From the NCBI RefSeq assembly GCF_900095695.1, contig NZ_FMIQ01000032.1:1-41663 (forward strand): a DNA stretch of 41,663 bases, written 5' to 3'. This DNA comes from Hafnia alvei. GTDB taxonomy: Bacteria > Pseudomonadota > Gammaproteobacteria > Enterobacterales > Enterobacteriaceae. Of the stretch, positions 17,496 to 25,915 are shown in pieces. Within the stretch, counting starts at the first letter, position 1. Every line of letters begins with the position of its first letter. Both the position numbers and the translations under genes were made by a program. The notes under the pieces are model-generated. The model did not search any database and was not told the origin of the DNA. It saw nothing but the letters and a program-made list of their open reading frames with translations.

Positions 17496-17801
17496 ATGCG
17501 GATAATCGCAATTGGGTGTTTGAAATCGTTTTGGGAACGGTATCCTGAGGTCGAGCAGCCGTTAAGGTCATGGATTGATGAGGTAAAAAACTCTGAATGG
17601 ACAATGCCAAGTGATATTAAGCGCCTCTATTCGACGGCCAGCGTACTGAAAGGTCGCCGAGTTGTTTTCAATATCAAAGGGAATGAATATCGTTTAGTCG
17701 TTGCTATTGCCTATCAGTACCAGTCAATTTATATCAAATTTATCGGCACACATCGGCAATATGATGCAGTTGATGCTAACAGTGTAGAAATGGAGTGGTA
17801 G
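17496..17801 (+). CDS. higB: HigB-family mRNA interferase toxin
   Basis: 101 residues from ATG 17496, where GGA lies 8 bases upstream; starts at 17412 and 17484 are inside the terminator/promoter or less likely. The motif sequence LYSTASVLKGRRVVFNIKGNEYRLVVAIAY is the RelE-like HigB core (here shown in part: VVFNIKGNEYRLVVAI), with the IKFIGTHRQYD end and conserved Arg/His/Tyr residues expected of a ribosome-dependent mRNA endonuclease. Unlike most modules the toxin gene comes first, as in higBA. It abuts higA with no gap. Size matches E. coli HigB. The pair is not found at purF-ubiX in E. coli, so it is an insertion. Confidence 0.9.
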   Translation: MRIIAIGCLKSFWERYPEVEQPLRSWIDEVKNSEWTMPSDIKRLYSTASVLKGRRVVFNIKGNEYRLVVAIAYQYQSIYIKFIGTHRQYDAVDANSVEMEW

Positions 17802-18182
17802 ATGAATATTCGCCCCATCCGTAATGAACAAGATTACAAAGCTGCGTTGAAAGAGGTATCGCCCCTTTTTGATAATCCTCCAAAACCGAACACGCCTGAA
17901 GGGGATAGTTTTGACGTTATGCTTACTCTGATAGAAGCATATGAGTCTAAACATTTTCCAGTTGATCTTCCCGATCCTGTTGAAGCAATCAAGTTTCGCA
18001 TGGAGCAATCTGGTTTGACAGTTCGCGATCTGACTGCGGCGATTGGCAACCCAAATCGAGTGTACGAAGTATTAAATCGTAAACGTAATTTAACGTTACC
18101 GATGATCCGACGGTTACACACGCTGTTTGGCATTCCTGCCGAATGCCTGATTAAATCTGCAAAAGTAGGCCAACACTCATGA
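17802..18182 (+). CDS. higA: HigA-family antitoxin with XRE helix-turn-helix
   Basis: 126 residues. The N-terminal half (IRPIRNEQDYKAALKEVSPL) is the toxin-binding and acidic linker part; the C-terminal half has an XRE-type helix-turn-helix (IKFRMEQSGLTVRDLTAAIG ... VLNRKRNLTLPMIRRLHTLF, about residues 64-112). It should neutralise HigB and repress the operon through the two palindromes upstream. GGAG in the end of higB serves as ribosome site. The stop codon TGA at 18180-18182 overlaps the ubiX start by four bases (ATGA), so translation of ubiX is probably coupled to that of the antitoxin. Confidence 0.92.
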   Translation: MNIRPIRNEQDYKAALKEVSPLFDNPPKPNTPEGDSFDVMLTLIEAYESKHFPVDLPDPVEAIKFRMEQSGLTVRDLTAAIGNPNRVYEVLNRKRNLTLPMIRRLHTLFGIPAECLIKSAKVGQHS

Positions 18183-18754
18183 AACGTTTAATTATCGGTA
18201 TCTCTGGTGCCAGTGGTGCAATCTACGGTGTACGTTTACTGGAAGTGCTGCAGGGTGTGCCTGATATCGAAACTCACCTCATCATGAGTAATGCCGCTCG
18301 TCAGACGTTGGCATTGGAAACCGACCTGCAGCTGCGGGACGTACAGAATTTAGCCGATGTAGTGCACGATTCGCGTGATATTGCCGCCAGCATTTCATCG
18401 GGATCGTTCAAAACGGCGGGTATGGTTATTCTGCCTTGTTCAATGAAAACGCTGTCGGGTATTGTTCATAGCTATACGGACAATCTGCTAACCCGTGCAG
18501 CCGACGTAGTGTTGAAAGAACATCGTCGTTTAGTGCTTTGTGTGCGAGAGACGCCATTGCATCTGGGGCATTTGAGAATGATGACGACCGCTGCCGAATT
18601 AGGCGCGATTGTTATGCCACCGGTCCCCGCGTTCTATCATCGCCCGCAAACGCTGCAAGACATTATCGATCAAACCGTTAATCGCGTTATCGATCAGTTC
18701 GATATTGAAATGCCTGAAGATCTGTTTACCCGCTGGGACGGTGGACATAAATAG
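18179..18754 (+). CDS. ubiX: Flavin prenyltransferase UbiX
   Basis: 191 residues. UbiX attaches a dimethylallyl group to FMN, producing prenylated FMN, the cofactor of the UbiD decarboxylase in ubiquinone synthesis. The N-terminus LIIGISGASGAIYGVRLLEV is the flavin-binding start; SSGSFKTAGMVILPCSMKT and the RRLVLCVRETPLHLGHLR segment hold FMN- and prenyl-phosphate-binding residues. Start ATG 18179 overlaps higA by ATGA, with AGG nine bases upstream. In E. coli ubiX follows purF directly; here higBA lies between them, and no separate ubiX promoter is evident. Confidence 0.97.
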   Translation: MKRLIIGISGASGAIYGVRLLEVLQGVPDIETHLIMSNAARQTLALETDLQLRDVQNLADVVHDSRDIAASISSGSFKTAGMVILPCSMKTLSGIVHSYTDNLLTRAADVVLKEHRRLVLCVRETPLHLGHLRMMTTAAELGAIVMPPVPAFYHRPQTLQDIIDQTVNRVIDQFDIEMPEDLFTRWDGGHK

Positions 18755-18766
18755 TAGTAACACCCG

Positions 18767-18810
18767 TGCAACATTAGTGCATTTTTGCAACATTGATCAC
18801 CTTTGGTGCA
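18767..18810. promoter_or_regulatory. Candidate NtrC enhancer sites upstream of the his transporter
   Basis: 18794-18810 TGATCACCTTTGGTGCA carries a perfect right half (TGGTGCA) of the NtrC consensus TGCACC-N-GGTGCA. A weaker palindrome TGCAACATTAGTGCA lies at 18767-18781. They are about 165-205 bases upstream of a sigma-54 promoter, the right distance for enhancer sites. Only half-sites match well. The rest of the 370-base gap (18755-19124) holds only the sigma-54 promoter and leader. Confidence 0.4.
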
Positions 18811-18973
18811 TAAAGTCTGTTTTTCCCCCTCTTGAACCTGTCGTTTTGCTATTGCTGCTCTATCTTTGCTAAAGCGAGGCAGAGTAGCCCATTTCTCTGA
18901 AGCCTGTTATACCGCGTAGTTCTGCATATTCTCAGCGCCGTTTGTGCAGAACGTTTCGTCGCGGAATACGGGA

Positions 18974-18989
18974 TGGCATGAAACCTGCT
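18974..18989 (+). promoter_or_regulatory. Sigma-54 promoter of the his transporter operon
   Basis: TGGCATGAAACCTGCT has the required GG-N10-GC spacing and resembles the known sigma-54 promoter of Salmonella argT. Transcription would start near 19000, giving a leader of about 125 bases before the binding-protein gene. This implies induction under nitrogen limitation. Confidence 0.8.
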
Positions 18990-19124
18990 AAAGATTTCAA
19001 TGCACGCCTCGCTTGCAAACCTATAACAATTTTAAGTCTAACCATTGAGTTCGACACGCTGCATCACGGTGATGCAGTCAACATAAAACATCACGACCAT
19101 AAACCGTTTTCTTGAGGGTAGAGT

Positions 19125-19907
19125 ATGAAGAAGCACGTCCTAGCGGTATCTCTGTTTTTGGCGATGGTAGGTTCTTCCAGCGTGTTTGCTGCGGTTCCCG
19201 ATCACATCCGTGTGGGTACCGATCCAACCTATGCGCCGTTTTCCTCTAAAAATCCGCAAGGCCAGCTGGTTGGGTTTGATATTGATTTGGCTAAAGAGCT
19301 GTGCAAGCGAATCAATACCCAATGCACTTTCGTGGAAAGCGATTTTGACGCGCTGATCCCTTCACTGAAAGCCAAAAAAATCGACACCATCATTTCGTCC
19401 CTGTCGATTACCGAAAAGCGCCAGAAAGAAATCGCCTTCACTGAAAAACTCTACGCGGCAGATTCTCGCCTCGTAGCAGCTAAAGGCTCGCCGATTCAGC
19501 CAACGTTGGACTCTCTTAAAGGTAAGCACGTAGGCGTATTGCAAGGCTCGACGCAGGAAACCTATGCCAACCAGCATTGGCGTCCGCAAGGCGTTGATGT
19601 GGTGCCTTATCAAAATCAGGATTTAATTTACGCTGATTTGGCCGCAGGCCGAATTGATGCCGCGTTTCAGGATGAAGTTGCTGCGAGCGAAGGTTTCCTG
19701 AAACAGCCAGTCGGTAAGGATTATGCGTTTGCCGGACCGTCGGTAAAAGATAACGCCATTTTTGGCGTGGGTACCGGAATGGGTCTGCGTAAAGATGAAA
19801 CTGAACTGAAAGTTGCCTTGGATAAAGCGTTTGATTCAATGCGTAAAGATGGCACCTACGATAAGTTCGCCAAAAAGTATTTTGATTTTAACGTTTACGG
19901 CGGTTAA
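19125..19907 (+). CDS. hisJ: Periplasmic Lys/Arg/Orn or His binding protein (HisJ/ArgT)
   Basis: 260 residues with a signal peptide cut after about residue 22 ([10 protein letters not shown]). It belongs to the type-3 solute-binding proteins of the HisJ/ArgT pair that deliver His and Lys/Arg/Orn to HisQMP. The sequence mixes features recalled from each: [20 protein letters not shown] is ArgT-like, while INTQCTFVE and PVGKDY are HisJ-like. Only one binding-protein gene is present, whereas E. coli and Salmonella have argT and hisJ in tandem. Gene symbol is by position; ArgT is the alternative. Sigma-54 promoter upstream. A GC-rich stem-loop separates it from hisQ. Confidence 0.9.
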   Translation: MKKHVLAVSLFLAMVGSSSVFAAVPDHIRVGTDPTYAPFSSKNPQGQLVGFDIDLAKELCKRINTQCTFVESDFDALIPSLKAKKIDTIISSLSITEKRQKEIAFTEKLYAADSRLVAAKGSPIQPTLDSLKGKHVGVLQGSTQETYANQHWRPQGVDVVPYQNQDLIYADLAAGRIDAAFQDEVAASEGFLKQPVGKDYAFAGPSVKDNAIFGVGTGMGLRKDETELKVALDKAFDSMRKDGTYDKFAKKYFDFNVYGG

Positions 19908-19917
19908 TCCGAGGTCA

Positions 19918-19944
19918 GGCACCCACCGCTTTGAGGCGGGTGCC
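19918..19944 (+). repeat. GC-rich stem-loop between hisJ and hisQ
   Basis: GGCACCC-ACC ... GG-C-GGGTGCC forms a stem of 9 pairs with one mismatch and a 7-base loop, 11 bases after the binding-protein stop. No T-run follows. Such stem-loops protect upstream mRNA and favour higher expression of the binding protein over the membrane subunits. Confidence 0.7.
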
Positions 19945-19984
19945 TGTGGGTTAAGTGGTACGCTATGAAATGGCAGGTTGAATA

Positions 19985-20671
19985 ATGCTACAAGGCTACT
20001 CCCAACTTATTCTTAATGGTGCCCTCGTTACGCTGGAACTGGCCGTGAGCTCGGTGCTGCTTGCCGTTGCGATCGGTTTAATTGGGGCCGCCGCCAAGCT
20101 CTCTCGTTCATCCGTCCTTGCGACGATCTTTGAAGGTTACACCACGCTGATCCGCGGCGTTCCCGATCTGGTGTTAATGCTGCTGATCTTCTACGGCCTA
20201 CAGATGATGTTAAACCAGCTGACTGATTTATTGGGCTGGTCGCAGTTTAATATCGATCCGCTGGTCGCTGGCGTGATCACGCTGGGTTTTATCTATGGTG
20301 CCTATTTTACCGAAACTTTTCGCGGCGCATTTATGGCGGTGCCAAAAGGTCAGATAGAAGCGGCTACGTCACTTGGTTTTTCCAGCAGCAAGATTTTTCG
20401 ACGCATTTTGTTTCCCGCGATGATGCGGTATGCCCTGCCGGGGATTGGTAATAACTGGCAGGTGATCCTGAAAGCGACAGCGTTGGTTTCATTACTTGGC
20501 TTAGATGATTTGGTGAAAGCTACTCAGATTGCAGGTAAGGGGACTTGGCAGCCGTTTTACTTCGCCATTGTGGCTGGCGTTGTCTATCTGCTGTTTACCA
20601 CGCTGTCGAATGGCGTGCTGTTGTTGCTTGAGAAGCGTTATTCAGCGGGCGTGAGAAGGGCCGAGCTATGA
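19985..20671 (+). CDS. hisQ: Histidine ABC transporter permease HisQ
   Basis: 228 residues with about five membrane segments and the EAA loop in FMAVPKGQIEAATSLGFSSS (about residues 118-137), the contact with HisP. It forms the HisQM membrane channel for basic amino acids with HisM. The N-terminus MLQGYSQLILNGALVTLEL is typical of polar amino acid permeases. The stop overlaps the hisM start by four bases (ATGA). Confidence 0.96.
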   Translation: MLQGYSQLILNGALVTLELAVSSVLLAVAIGLIGAAAKLSRSSVLATIFEGYTTLIRGVPDLVLMLLIFYGLQMMLNQLTDLLGWSQFNIDPLVAGVITLGFIYGAYFTETFRGAFMAVPKGQIEAATSLGFSSSKIFRRILFPAMMRYALPGIGNNWQVILKATALVSLLGLDDLVKATQIAGKGTWQPFYFAIVAGVVYLLFTTLSNGVLLLLEKRYSAGVRRAEL

Positions 20672-21384
20672 ATGAGATTATTCATGAGTATTGGAAATCA
20701 TTGCTCTGGACCGATGGTTTTCGTTTTACCGGGATCGCCATCACGCTGTGGTTGTTGATTGTCTCGGTGGTGATGGGGGGCGTGCTTGCCGTCTTGCTTT
20801 CCGTGGCGCGAGTCTCACCGAATCGCTGGATTTCAACGCCGGTTTGGTGTTTTACATGGGGGTTTCGTGGCACACCGCTGTATGTTCAGCTGTTGGTTTT
20901 TTATTCAGGCATGTACACGCTGGAGATTGTGAAAGGAACCGAACTGTTGAACGCGTTTTTCCGTAGCGGGCTTAACTGTACGCTGCTGGCATTAACCTTG
21001 AATACCTGTGCCTATACCACTGAAATCTTCGCCGGAGCGATCCGTGCGGTACCTCATGGGGAAATCGAAGCTGCCAATGCTTATGGATTCTCGCGTTTTA
21101 AACTCTATCGCTGCATCATTTTGCCATCGGCATTACGCACGGCGTTACCCGCGTACAGCAATGAAGTGATTCTGATGTTGCATTCGACGGCGCTGGCGTT
21201 TACTGCCACGGTGCCGGACTTGCTGAAAGTGGCGCGGGATATTAACTCTGCAACCTATCAGCCATTTACCGCGTTCGGCATTGCCGCAGTGTTGTACCTG
21301 ACTATTTCTTATGTGCTCATTCGGTTGTTTCGTAAAGCGGAAAAACGCTGGATGGCGCACGTAAATCCCTCGTTAACTCACTGA
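20668..21384 (+). CDS. hisM: Histidine ABC transporter permease HisM
   Basis: 238 residues, about five membrane segments, EAA loop [20 protein letters not shown] (about residues 126-145). It pairs with HisQ in the transporter. GGGCCGAG in the end of hisQ gives a ribosome site, and start and stop overlap with hisQ, so translation is coupled. Length matches E. coli HisM. Confidence 0.96.
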   Translation: MNEIIHEYWKSLLWTDGFRFTGIAITLWLLIVSVVMGGVLAVLLSVARVSPNRWISTPVWCFTWGFRGTPLYVQLLVFYSGMYTLEIVKGTELLNAFFRSGLNCTLLALTLNTCAYTTEIFAGAIRAVPHGEIEAANAYGFSRFKLYRCIILPSALRTALPAYSNEVILMLHSTALAFTATVPDLLKVARDINSATYQPFTAFGIAAVLYLTISYVLIRLFRKAEKRWMAHVNPSLTH

Positions 21385-21394
21385 GCTGCCGTTT

Positions 21395-22168
21395 ATGAAC
21401 CCAATAAAACTTAACGTTATCGAATTGCATAAACGCTATGGCGATCATGAAGTGCTTAAGGGCGTGTCGCTGACCGCTCAGGCAGGCGATGTGATTAGCA
21501 TTATCGGATCTTCCGGATCGGGGAAAAGCACGTTTTTACGCTGCATTAATTTTTTGGAAAAACCCAGCGAAGGATCGATTGCCATCAACGGTACTGATAT
21601 CGGCTTAGTGAGAGATACGGACGGTCAATTAAAAGTGGGTGATAAAAAGCAGCTGCGATTGCTGCGTACACGTTTGACGATGGTATTCCAGCATTTCAAT
21701 CTGTGGAGCCATATGACGGTGTTAGAAAACGTGATGGAAGCGCCGATTCAAGTGCTTGGTCTGAGTAAATCAGAGGCACGCGAGCGAGCTATCCGCTATC
21801 TGGAAAAAGTAGGGATTGATGAAAGAGCACGAGGTAAATACCCCATCAATCTTTCTGGTGGCCAGCAACAGCGCGTGTCCATCGCCCGTGCATTAGCGAT
21901 GGAACCTGAGGTGCTGTTGTTTGATGAGCCGACGTCTGCGCTCGACCCGGAACTGGTTGGTGAGGTGTTGCGTATTATGCAAAAGCTGGCCGAAGAGGGG
22001 AAAACGATGGTGGTTGTGACGCATGAAATGGGCTTTGCCCGTAATGTTTCTAGCCACGTCATCTTTTTGCATCAGGGCGTGATTGAAGAACAGGGGCCAC
22101 CGGAGTTGGTATTTGGCAGTCCGAAGAGTACGAGGCTGCAGCAGTTTTTGTCGGGGGCAATGAAGTAG
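21395..22168 (+). CDS. hisP: Histidine ABC transporter ATP-binding protein HisP
   Basis: 257 residues. Walker [10 protein letters not shown] (residues 38-46), signature LSGGQQQR, Walker [14 protein letters not shown] and switch His in VVVTHEMGF are all present. As a dimer it powers import through HisQM. The gene follows hisM by 10 bases. 34 bases after its stop begins the second large structured repeat, and no other terminator is evident, so that repeat may serve as the transcript end. Confidence 0.97.
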   Translation: MNPIKLNVIELHKRYGDHEVLKGVSLTAQAGDVISIIGSSGSGKSTFLRCINFLEKPSEGSIAINGTDIGLVRDTDGQLKVGDKKQLRLLRTRLTMVFQHFNLWSHMTVLENVMEAPIQVLGLSKSEARERAIRYLEKVGIDERARGKYPINLSGGQQQRVSIARALAMEPEVLLFDEPTSALDPELVGEVLRIMQKLAEEGKTMVVVTHEMGFARNVSSHVIFLHQGVIEEQGPPELVFGSPKSTRLQQFLSGAMK

Positions 22169-22201
22169 GGGGCGGATTTCAGCGATTGTTTATATGGTTA
22201 A

Positions 22202-22797
22202 GGTGAAAGGTTTCGTATGCTTATGACATCCAGGCTCTTTTATGTAATAGCTGTGAAAGGTTTTGTACGCCTGTGAACATTCGCGTTTTTATGAAACTGT
22301 TGGCGTAGGCGTCCGACGAAAGGTTGCTGGCGCGCAACCTCTCGACTCTCGCGCTTTTTACCGAGTTGTTTGGCCGACCGGTTTCGGAGCGCACGTCCTG
22401 TGCGCCCTCAACCTGCCGCCAGCGTCCCTGCTGGCGGCTCTAAAATGCATTCCATCCAACAAGGGAAAGATAAAAGATAATTTAGTCTCTTTGTCTCTTT
22501 GTCTCTTTGTCTCTTTGTCTCTTTGTCTTTTTAATGGTTTAAGTCTTGGTAGTGAGAGCAGTGAAAACAGGATGTTTTCACGAGGGGAGGAGGCGCCAAG
22601 GATGGCGCATGCCGACCCGGTGCGGAAATGGCATCTCGGGTAAAAGCGCGAGGATTGAAGGGGCGCGCGCTGGCGCCCCTCATCGGTCGCCTACAACTCA
22701 GTTCATATATGAATGCCGTTATGGAAAGGCGGACGAAACCTTACACGAAGGTTACATACACACTTGGCAGACGAAACCTTACACGAAGGCTGCATAC
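22202..22797 (+). repeat. Large structured hairpin-array repeat, copy B
   Basis: About 600 bp, homologous to the reverse complement of 4731-5292. Terminal motifs: GGTGAAAGGTTTCGTATGC (22202) and GTGAAAGGTTTTGTACGCC (22253) on the left, inverted GGCGGACGAAACCTTACAC (22728) and GGCAGACGAAACCTTACAC (22766) on the right. Six hairpins: 22321-22340, 22389-22405, 22416-22437, 22561-22581, 22593-22608 and 22659-22680. Loops of the second and third are GTCCT and GTCCCT; loops of the fourth and fifth are AGGAT and AAGGAT, i.e. the same type inverted. Lies between convergent hisP and yfcH. Short open frames inside are not credible genes. Confidence 0.85.
22485..22532. repeat. Tandem 8-bp repeat GTCTCTTT, five perfect copies plus one imperfect
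   Basis: Units begin at 22485, 22493, 22501, 22509 and 22517; the sixth reads GTCTTTTT. It lies in the centre of structured repeat copy B. The other copy has only a pyrimidine-biased, unexpanded sequence at this place. A recent slippage expansion is likely. Confidence 0.95.
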
Positions 22798-22825
22798 TCG
22801 CTAGCGAATAAAATCTTTCCCCTAC

Positions 22826-23731
22826 TTAAAACTCCTTCCCCAACACATTTCTCAACGCATCTTCCAGTTCAAAATATCTGAACCCAAACCCAGCTTCTTC
22901 CAGCCTTTTGGGAATAGCTCGCTGTCCACTGAGGACCAGTACGCTGGCTTCACCCATGAGGGTTTTTATTGCAAACGCAGGGGTACGCACCACCGTAGGG
23001 CGGCCTAAAATCTCGCCTAGCGTGGCGATAAATTGTTCATTGTGAACGGGATAGGGCGAAGTCATGTTGAACGGACCGTTGAGCGTTGGACACTCCAACA
23101 AGTAGAGAATGGCGTTGACCATGTCATCAATGTGGATCCACGGCATATATTGCCGACCATTGCCCATTTCGCCACCTAAACCGAGGCGGAAAAGAGGAAG
23201 CATTTTACTTAATGCGCCACCGTCTGAGGCCAGAACGATTCCGGTGCGCATCAGGCAGACGCGCGTTTTGTCGCTGGAGGCCTGTAACGCAATGCCTTCC
23301 CAACGCGCGCAGAGATCGTGGGTAAACTCATGATGTGGGGTATCTTCTTCGGTGACTAACGCTTCACCTTGGTCGCCATAATATCCCACGGCCGAACCGG
23401 AAAGCAGCGATGAAGGCGGCGTGGCGCTGTTATGAATCAGTTCGACAAGGCGTTCGGTAATATCCCAGCGGCTATGGCAAAGACGCTGTTTCTGCTCTTC
23501 CGTCCAGCGTTTATCCGCGATAGGCTCACCGGCCAGATTAATCACGGCGTCGTAGCCATCCAGCGTTGAAAGCGCTTCCAAAGATGTTACGTAGTGAACG
23601 TTATCGCCGAGCTTTTCCCTCGCTTTCTGCGGATCGCGGGTTAAAACCGTGAGCTCGTGGTGCAGCGTCAGCAGACGTTGGCAAAGAGGTTTGCCGATAA
23701 GCCCCGTTCCGCCAGTGATAAAAATACGCAT
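22826..23731 (-). CDS. yfcH: YfcH, NAD-dependent epimerase-like protein (TIGR01777 type)
   Basis: 301 residues of an atypical short-chain dehydrogenase. N-terminal NAD-binding [14 protein letters not shown], then [14 protein letters not shown] and [13 protein letters not shown], which hold the altered catalytic Ser/Tyr region. C-terminal DUF1731-like part includes [20 protein letters not shown]. The substrate is unknown; homologues are related to the cell-division inhibitor SulA-like plant proteins. It is upstream of folX in reverse orientation here, in the E. coli order (folX-yfcH). Confidence 0.93.
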   Translation of the reverse strand: MRIFITGGTGLIGKPLCQRLLTLHHELTVLTRDPQKAREKLGDNVHYVTSLEALSTLDGYDAVINLAGEPIADKRWTEEQKQRLCHSRWDITERLVELIHNSATPPSSLLSGSAVGYYGDQGEALVTEEDTPHHEFTHDLCARWEGIALQASSDKTRVCLMRTGIVLASDGGALSKMLPLFRLGLGGEMGNGRQYMPWIHIDDMVNAILYLLECPTLNGPFNMTSPYPVHNEQFIATLGEILGRPTVVRTPAFAIKTLMGEASVLVLSGQRAIPKRLEEAGFGFRYFELEDALRNVLGKEF

Positions 23732-23801
23732 AAGCCTTCTCCAAGATCAGGGATATGTCTATCACCCTTGATATAACACGAGTTATTTAGGGTATATGTC
23801 G

Positions 23802-24179
23802 CTATTCATTAGCCTTGCGGTAACGCATGGTCATCGAGACAGAATCTGCATAGCGCAGGGCGTAAAGCTTATCGACCTCTACTTCAGCATAGGTGACCCA
23901 GTGGTGTTCACAAGCGATGTTGAGGACATCCTGAGTTAATTTTTCCAGCAGCGCGAAACGATGATCCTCAACGTGTGCAATGATACGTTTCGTTATCGTA
24001 CGATAGTTGAGCGCATCGGCGATATTCTCGCTTTTCCGCGCCTGCTCTGCTGGGTAATGGATCACAACGTTGATAACAACGTCTTGTTTATTCTTGATTT
24101 CTTCTTCGTTTATCCCAATGAAAGTGCGCAGCCGCAGGTTTTTAATACGAATAATGGCATCAGGCTGTAAAAAGCTCAT
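23802..24179 (-). CDS. folX: Dihydroneopterin triphosphate 2'-epimerase
   Basis: 125 residues. FolX epimerises dihydroneopterin triphosphate to the monapterin form, used in tetrahydromonapterin synthesis; it is a FolB homologue with the T-fold. Motifs: [17 protein letters not shown] at the start, [17 protein letters not shown] and the [15 protein letters not shown] helix containing the conserved Glu. E. coli FolX is about 120 residues. Start at ATG 24179 has a AGGACAC site. yfcH lies 70 bases downstream on the same strand, suggesting co-transcription. Confidence 0.95.
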   Translation of the reverse strand: MSFLQPDAIIRIKNLRLRTFIGINEEEIKNKQDVVINVVIHYPAEQARKSENIADALNYRTITKRIIAHVEDHRFALLEKLTQDVLNIACEHHWVTYAEVEVDKLYALRYADSVSMTMRYRKANE

Positions 24180-24278
24180 AGGGTGTCCTTATCAAATGCG
24201 ATGTCGCATTCAGCATACAGGGAAAGCATTACGATGATAATAGAGAAGAAGTGGCCAGCATCAGCTGGCCTATATCGA

Positions 24279-24905
24279 TTAGTCTTGCGGCAAACTGTAG
24301 GCTTTCTTCGTTGCAGGACGGGCTGAGATGCGTTCAAACCAGTTACGTACGGCAGGAAAATCCTCTAAATCGATGCGTTGGCGGGCATGTGGAACTACCC
24401 ACGGATAAATCGCCATGTCCGCGATGCTGTATTCATCACCCGATACATAGGCATGCTTTTTCAACTGCTTGTCGAGAACGGTATAGAGGCGTTTAGTTTC
24501 AACCTGATACCGTTCAATTGCATAGGGAACGGGCTGTGGCGCGTAGTGATTGAAGTGGTGGTTTTGCCCCAGCATTGGGCCAAAGCCGCCGACTTGCCAG
24601 AATAACCATTGTAGCGTGGCCGCGCGTGAACGTAATTCTTGGCTCATGAAACGGCCCGTTTTCTCAGCGAGATAAAGCAGTATTTCACCTGATTCAAACA
24701 GGCTCAGCGGTACGCCACCATCTACAGGCTGTCGGTCTACAATGGCTGGGATTTTGTTGTTAGGGGAGATGGCTAAAAACTCAGGTTTAAACTGATCGCC
24801 AGCGCCGATGTCGATGCGATGAATTTGATAGGCTAGGCCAGATTCTTCGAGGAAAAGAGTAATTTTATGGCCGTTTGGTGTCGGTGCGTAATACAGGTCG
24901 ATCAT
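24279..24905 (-). CDS. yfcG: YfcG, GSH-dependent disulfide-bond oxidoreductase
   Basis: 208 residues from ATG 24905, with GGGAGA seven bases upstream; the ATG at 24926 extends the protein into the leader and is rejected. Nu-class glutathione transferase fold: N-terminal thioredoxin-like domain starting IDLYYAPTPNGHKITLFLEE with Thr9 and Asn11 in the active site, then SGEILLYLAEK and a helical C-domain (GGFGPMLGQNHHFN, SIADMAIYPWV). In E. coli YfcG reduces disulfides using glutathione and binds GSSG tightly. Divergent from yfcF, another glutathione transferase, with about 210 bases between. Confidence 0.95.
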   Translation of the reverse strand: MIDLYYAPTPNGHKITLFLEESGLAYQIHRIDIGAGDQFKPEFLAISPNNKIPAIVDRQPVDGGVPLSLFESGEILLYLAEKTGRFMSQELRSRAATLQWLFWQVGGFGPMLGQNHHFNHYAPQPVPYAIERYQVETKRLYTVLDKQLKKHAYVSGDEYSIADMAIYPWVVPHARQRIDLEDFPAVRNWFERISARPATKKAYSLPQD

Positions 24906-25080
24906 GATGTCTCCCAGAAAAATCAAGCGGTAAGAGGAAGCTTATCTCTCTGACTATAGTCCAAAAGGCTCGGTGGTGAAAGCGGTGATGTTGCAAAAAT
25001 GTATAATTCAGACTGAGTGAAATATCACCTGAACAGGGGTAACTTCAGCGCTGCAAAAATACACAAACGTGTAATACTGA

Positions 25081-25761
<681 letters not shown>

Positions 25762-25833
25762 AAGCAGCAACTAATGAAGCAATCAGGTTAAAAGTAGGCA
25801 AACAATGCGTTGTATGCTGGCGGGCGATGATAG

Positions 25834-25887
25834 CCATCGTTACACTATGGCCATTCGCTACACTATGGGCATTTGTAACGCCATAGG
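25834..25887. repeat. Three degenerate tandem units of 17-19 bp upstream of yfcE
   Basis: CCATCGTTACACTATGG, CCATTCGCTACACTATGG and GCATTTGTAACGCCATAGG lie next to each other between yfcF and yfcE, ending 28 bases before the yfcE start. The first two are nearly identical. Could be a protein site; function not evident. Confidence 0.5.
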
Positions 25888-25915
25888 GATTATTCTTATT
25901 TAACGAGAACCGTAT

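Noticed and set aside
22263-22643. Open frame of 126 codons across structured repeat copy B
   Set aside because: Spans hairpins and the GTCTCTTT array; composition is that of the repeat, and the equivalent frame is broken in the other copy.
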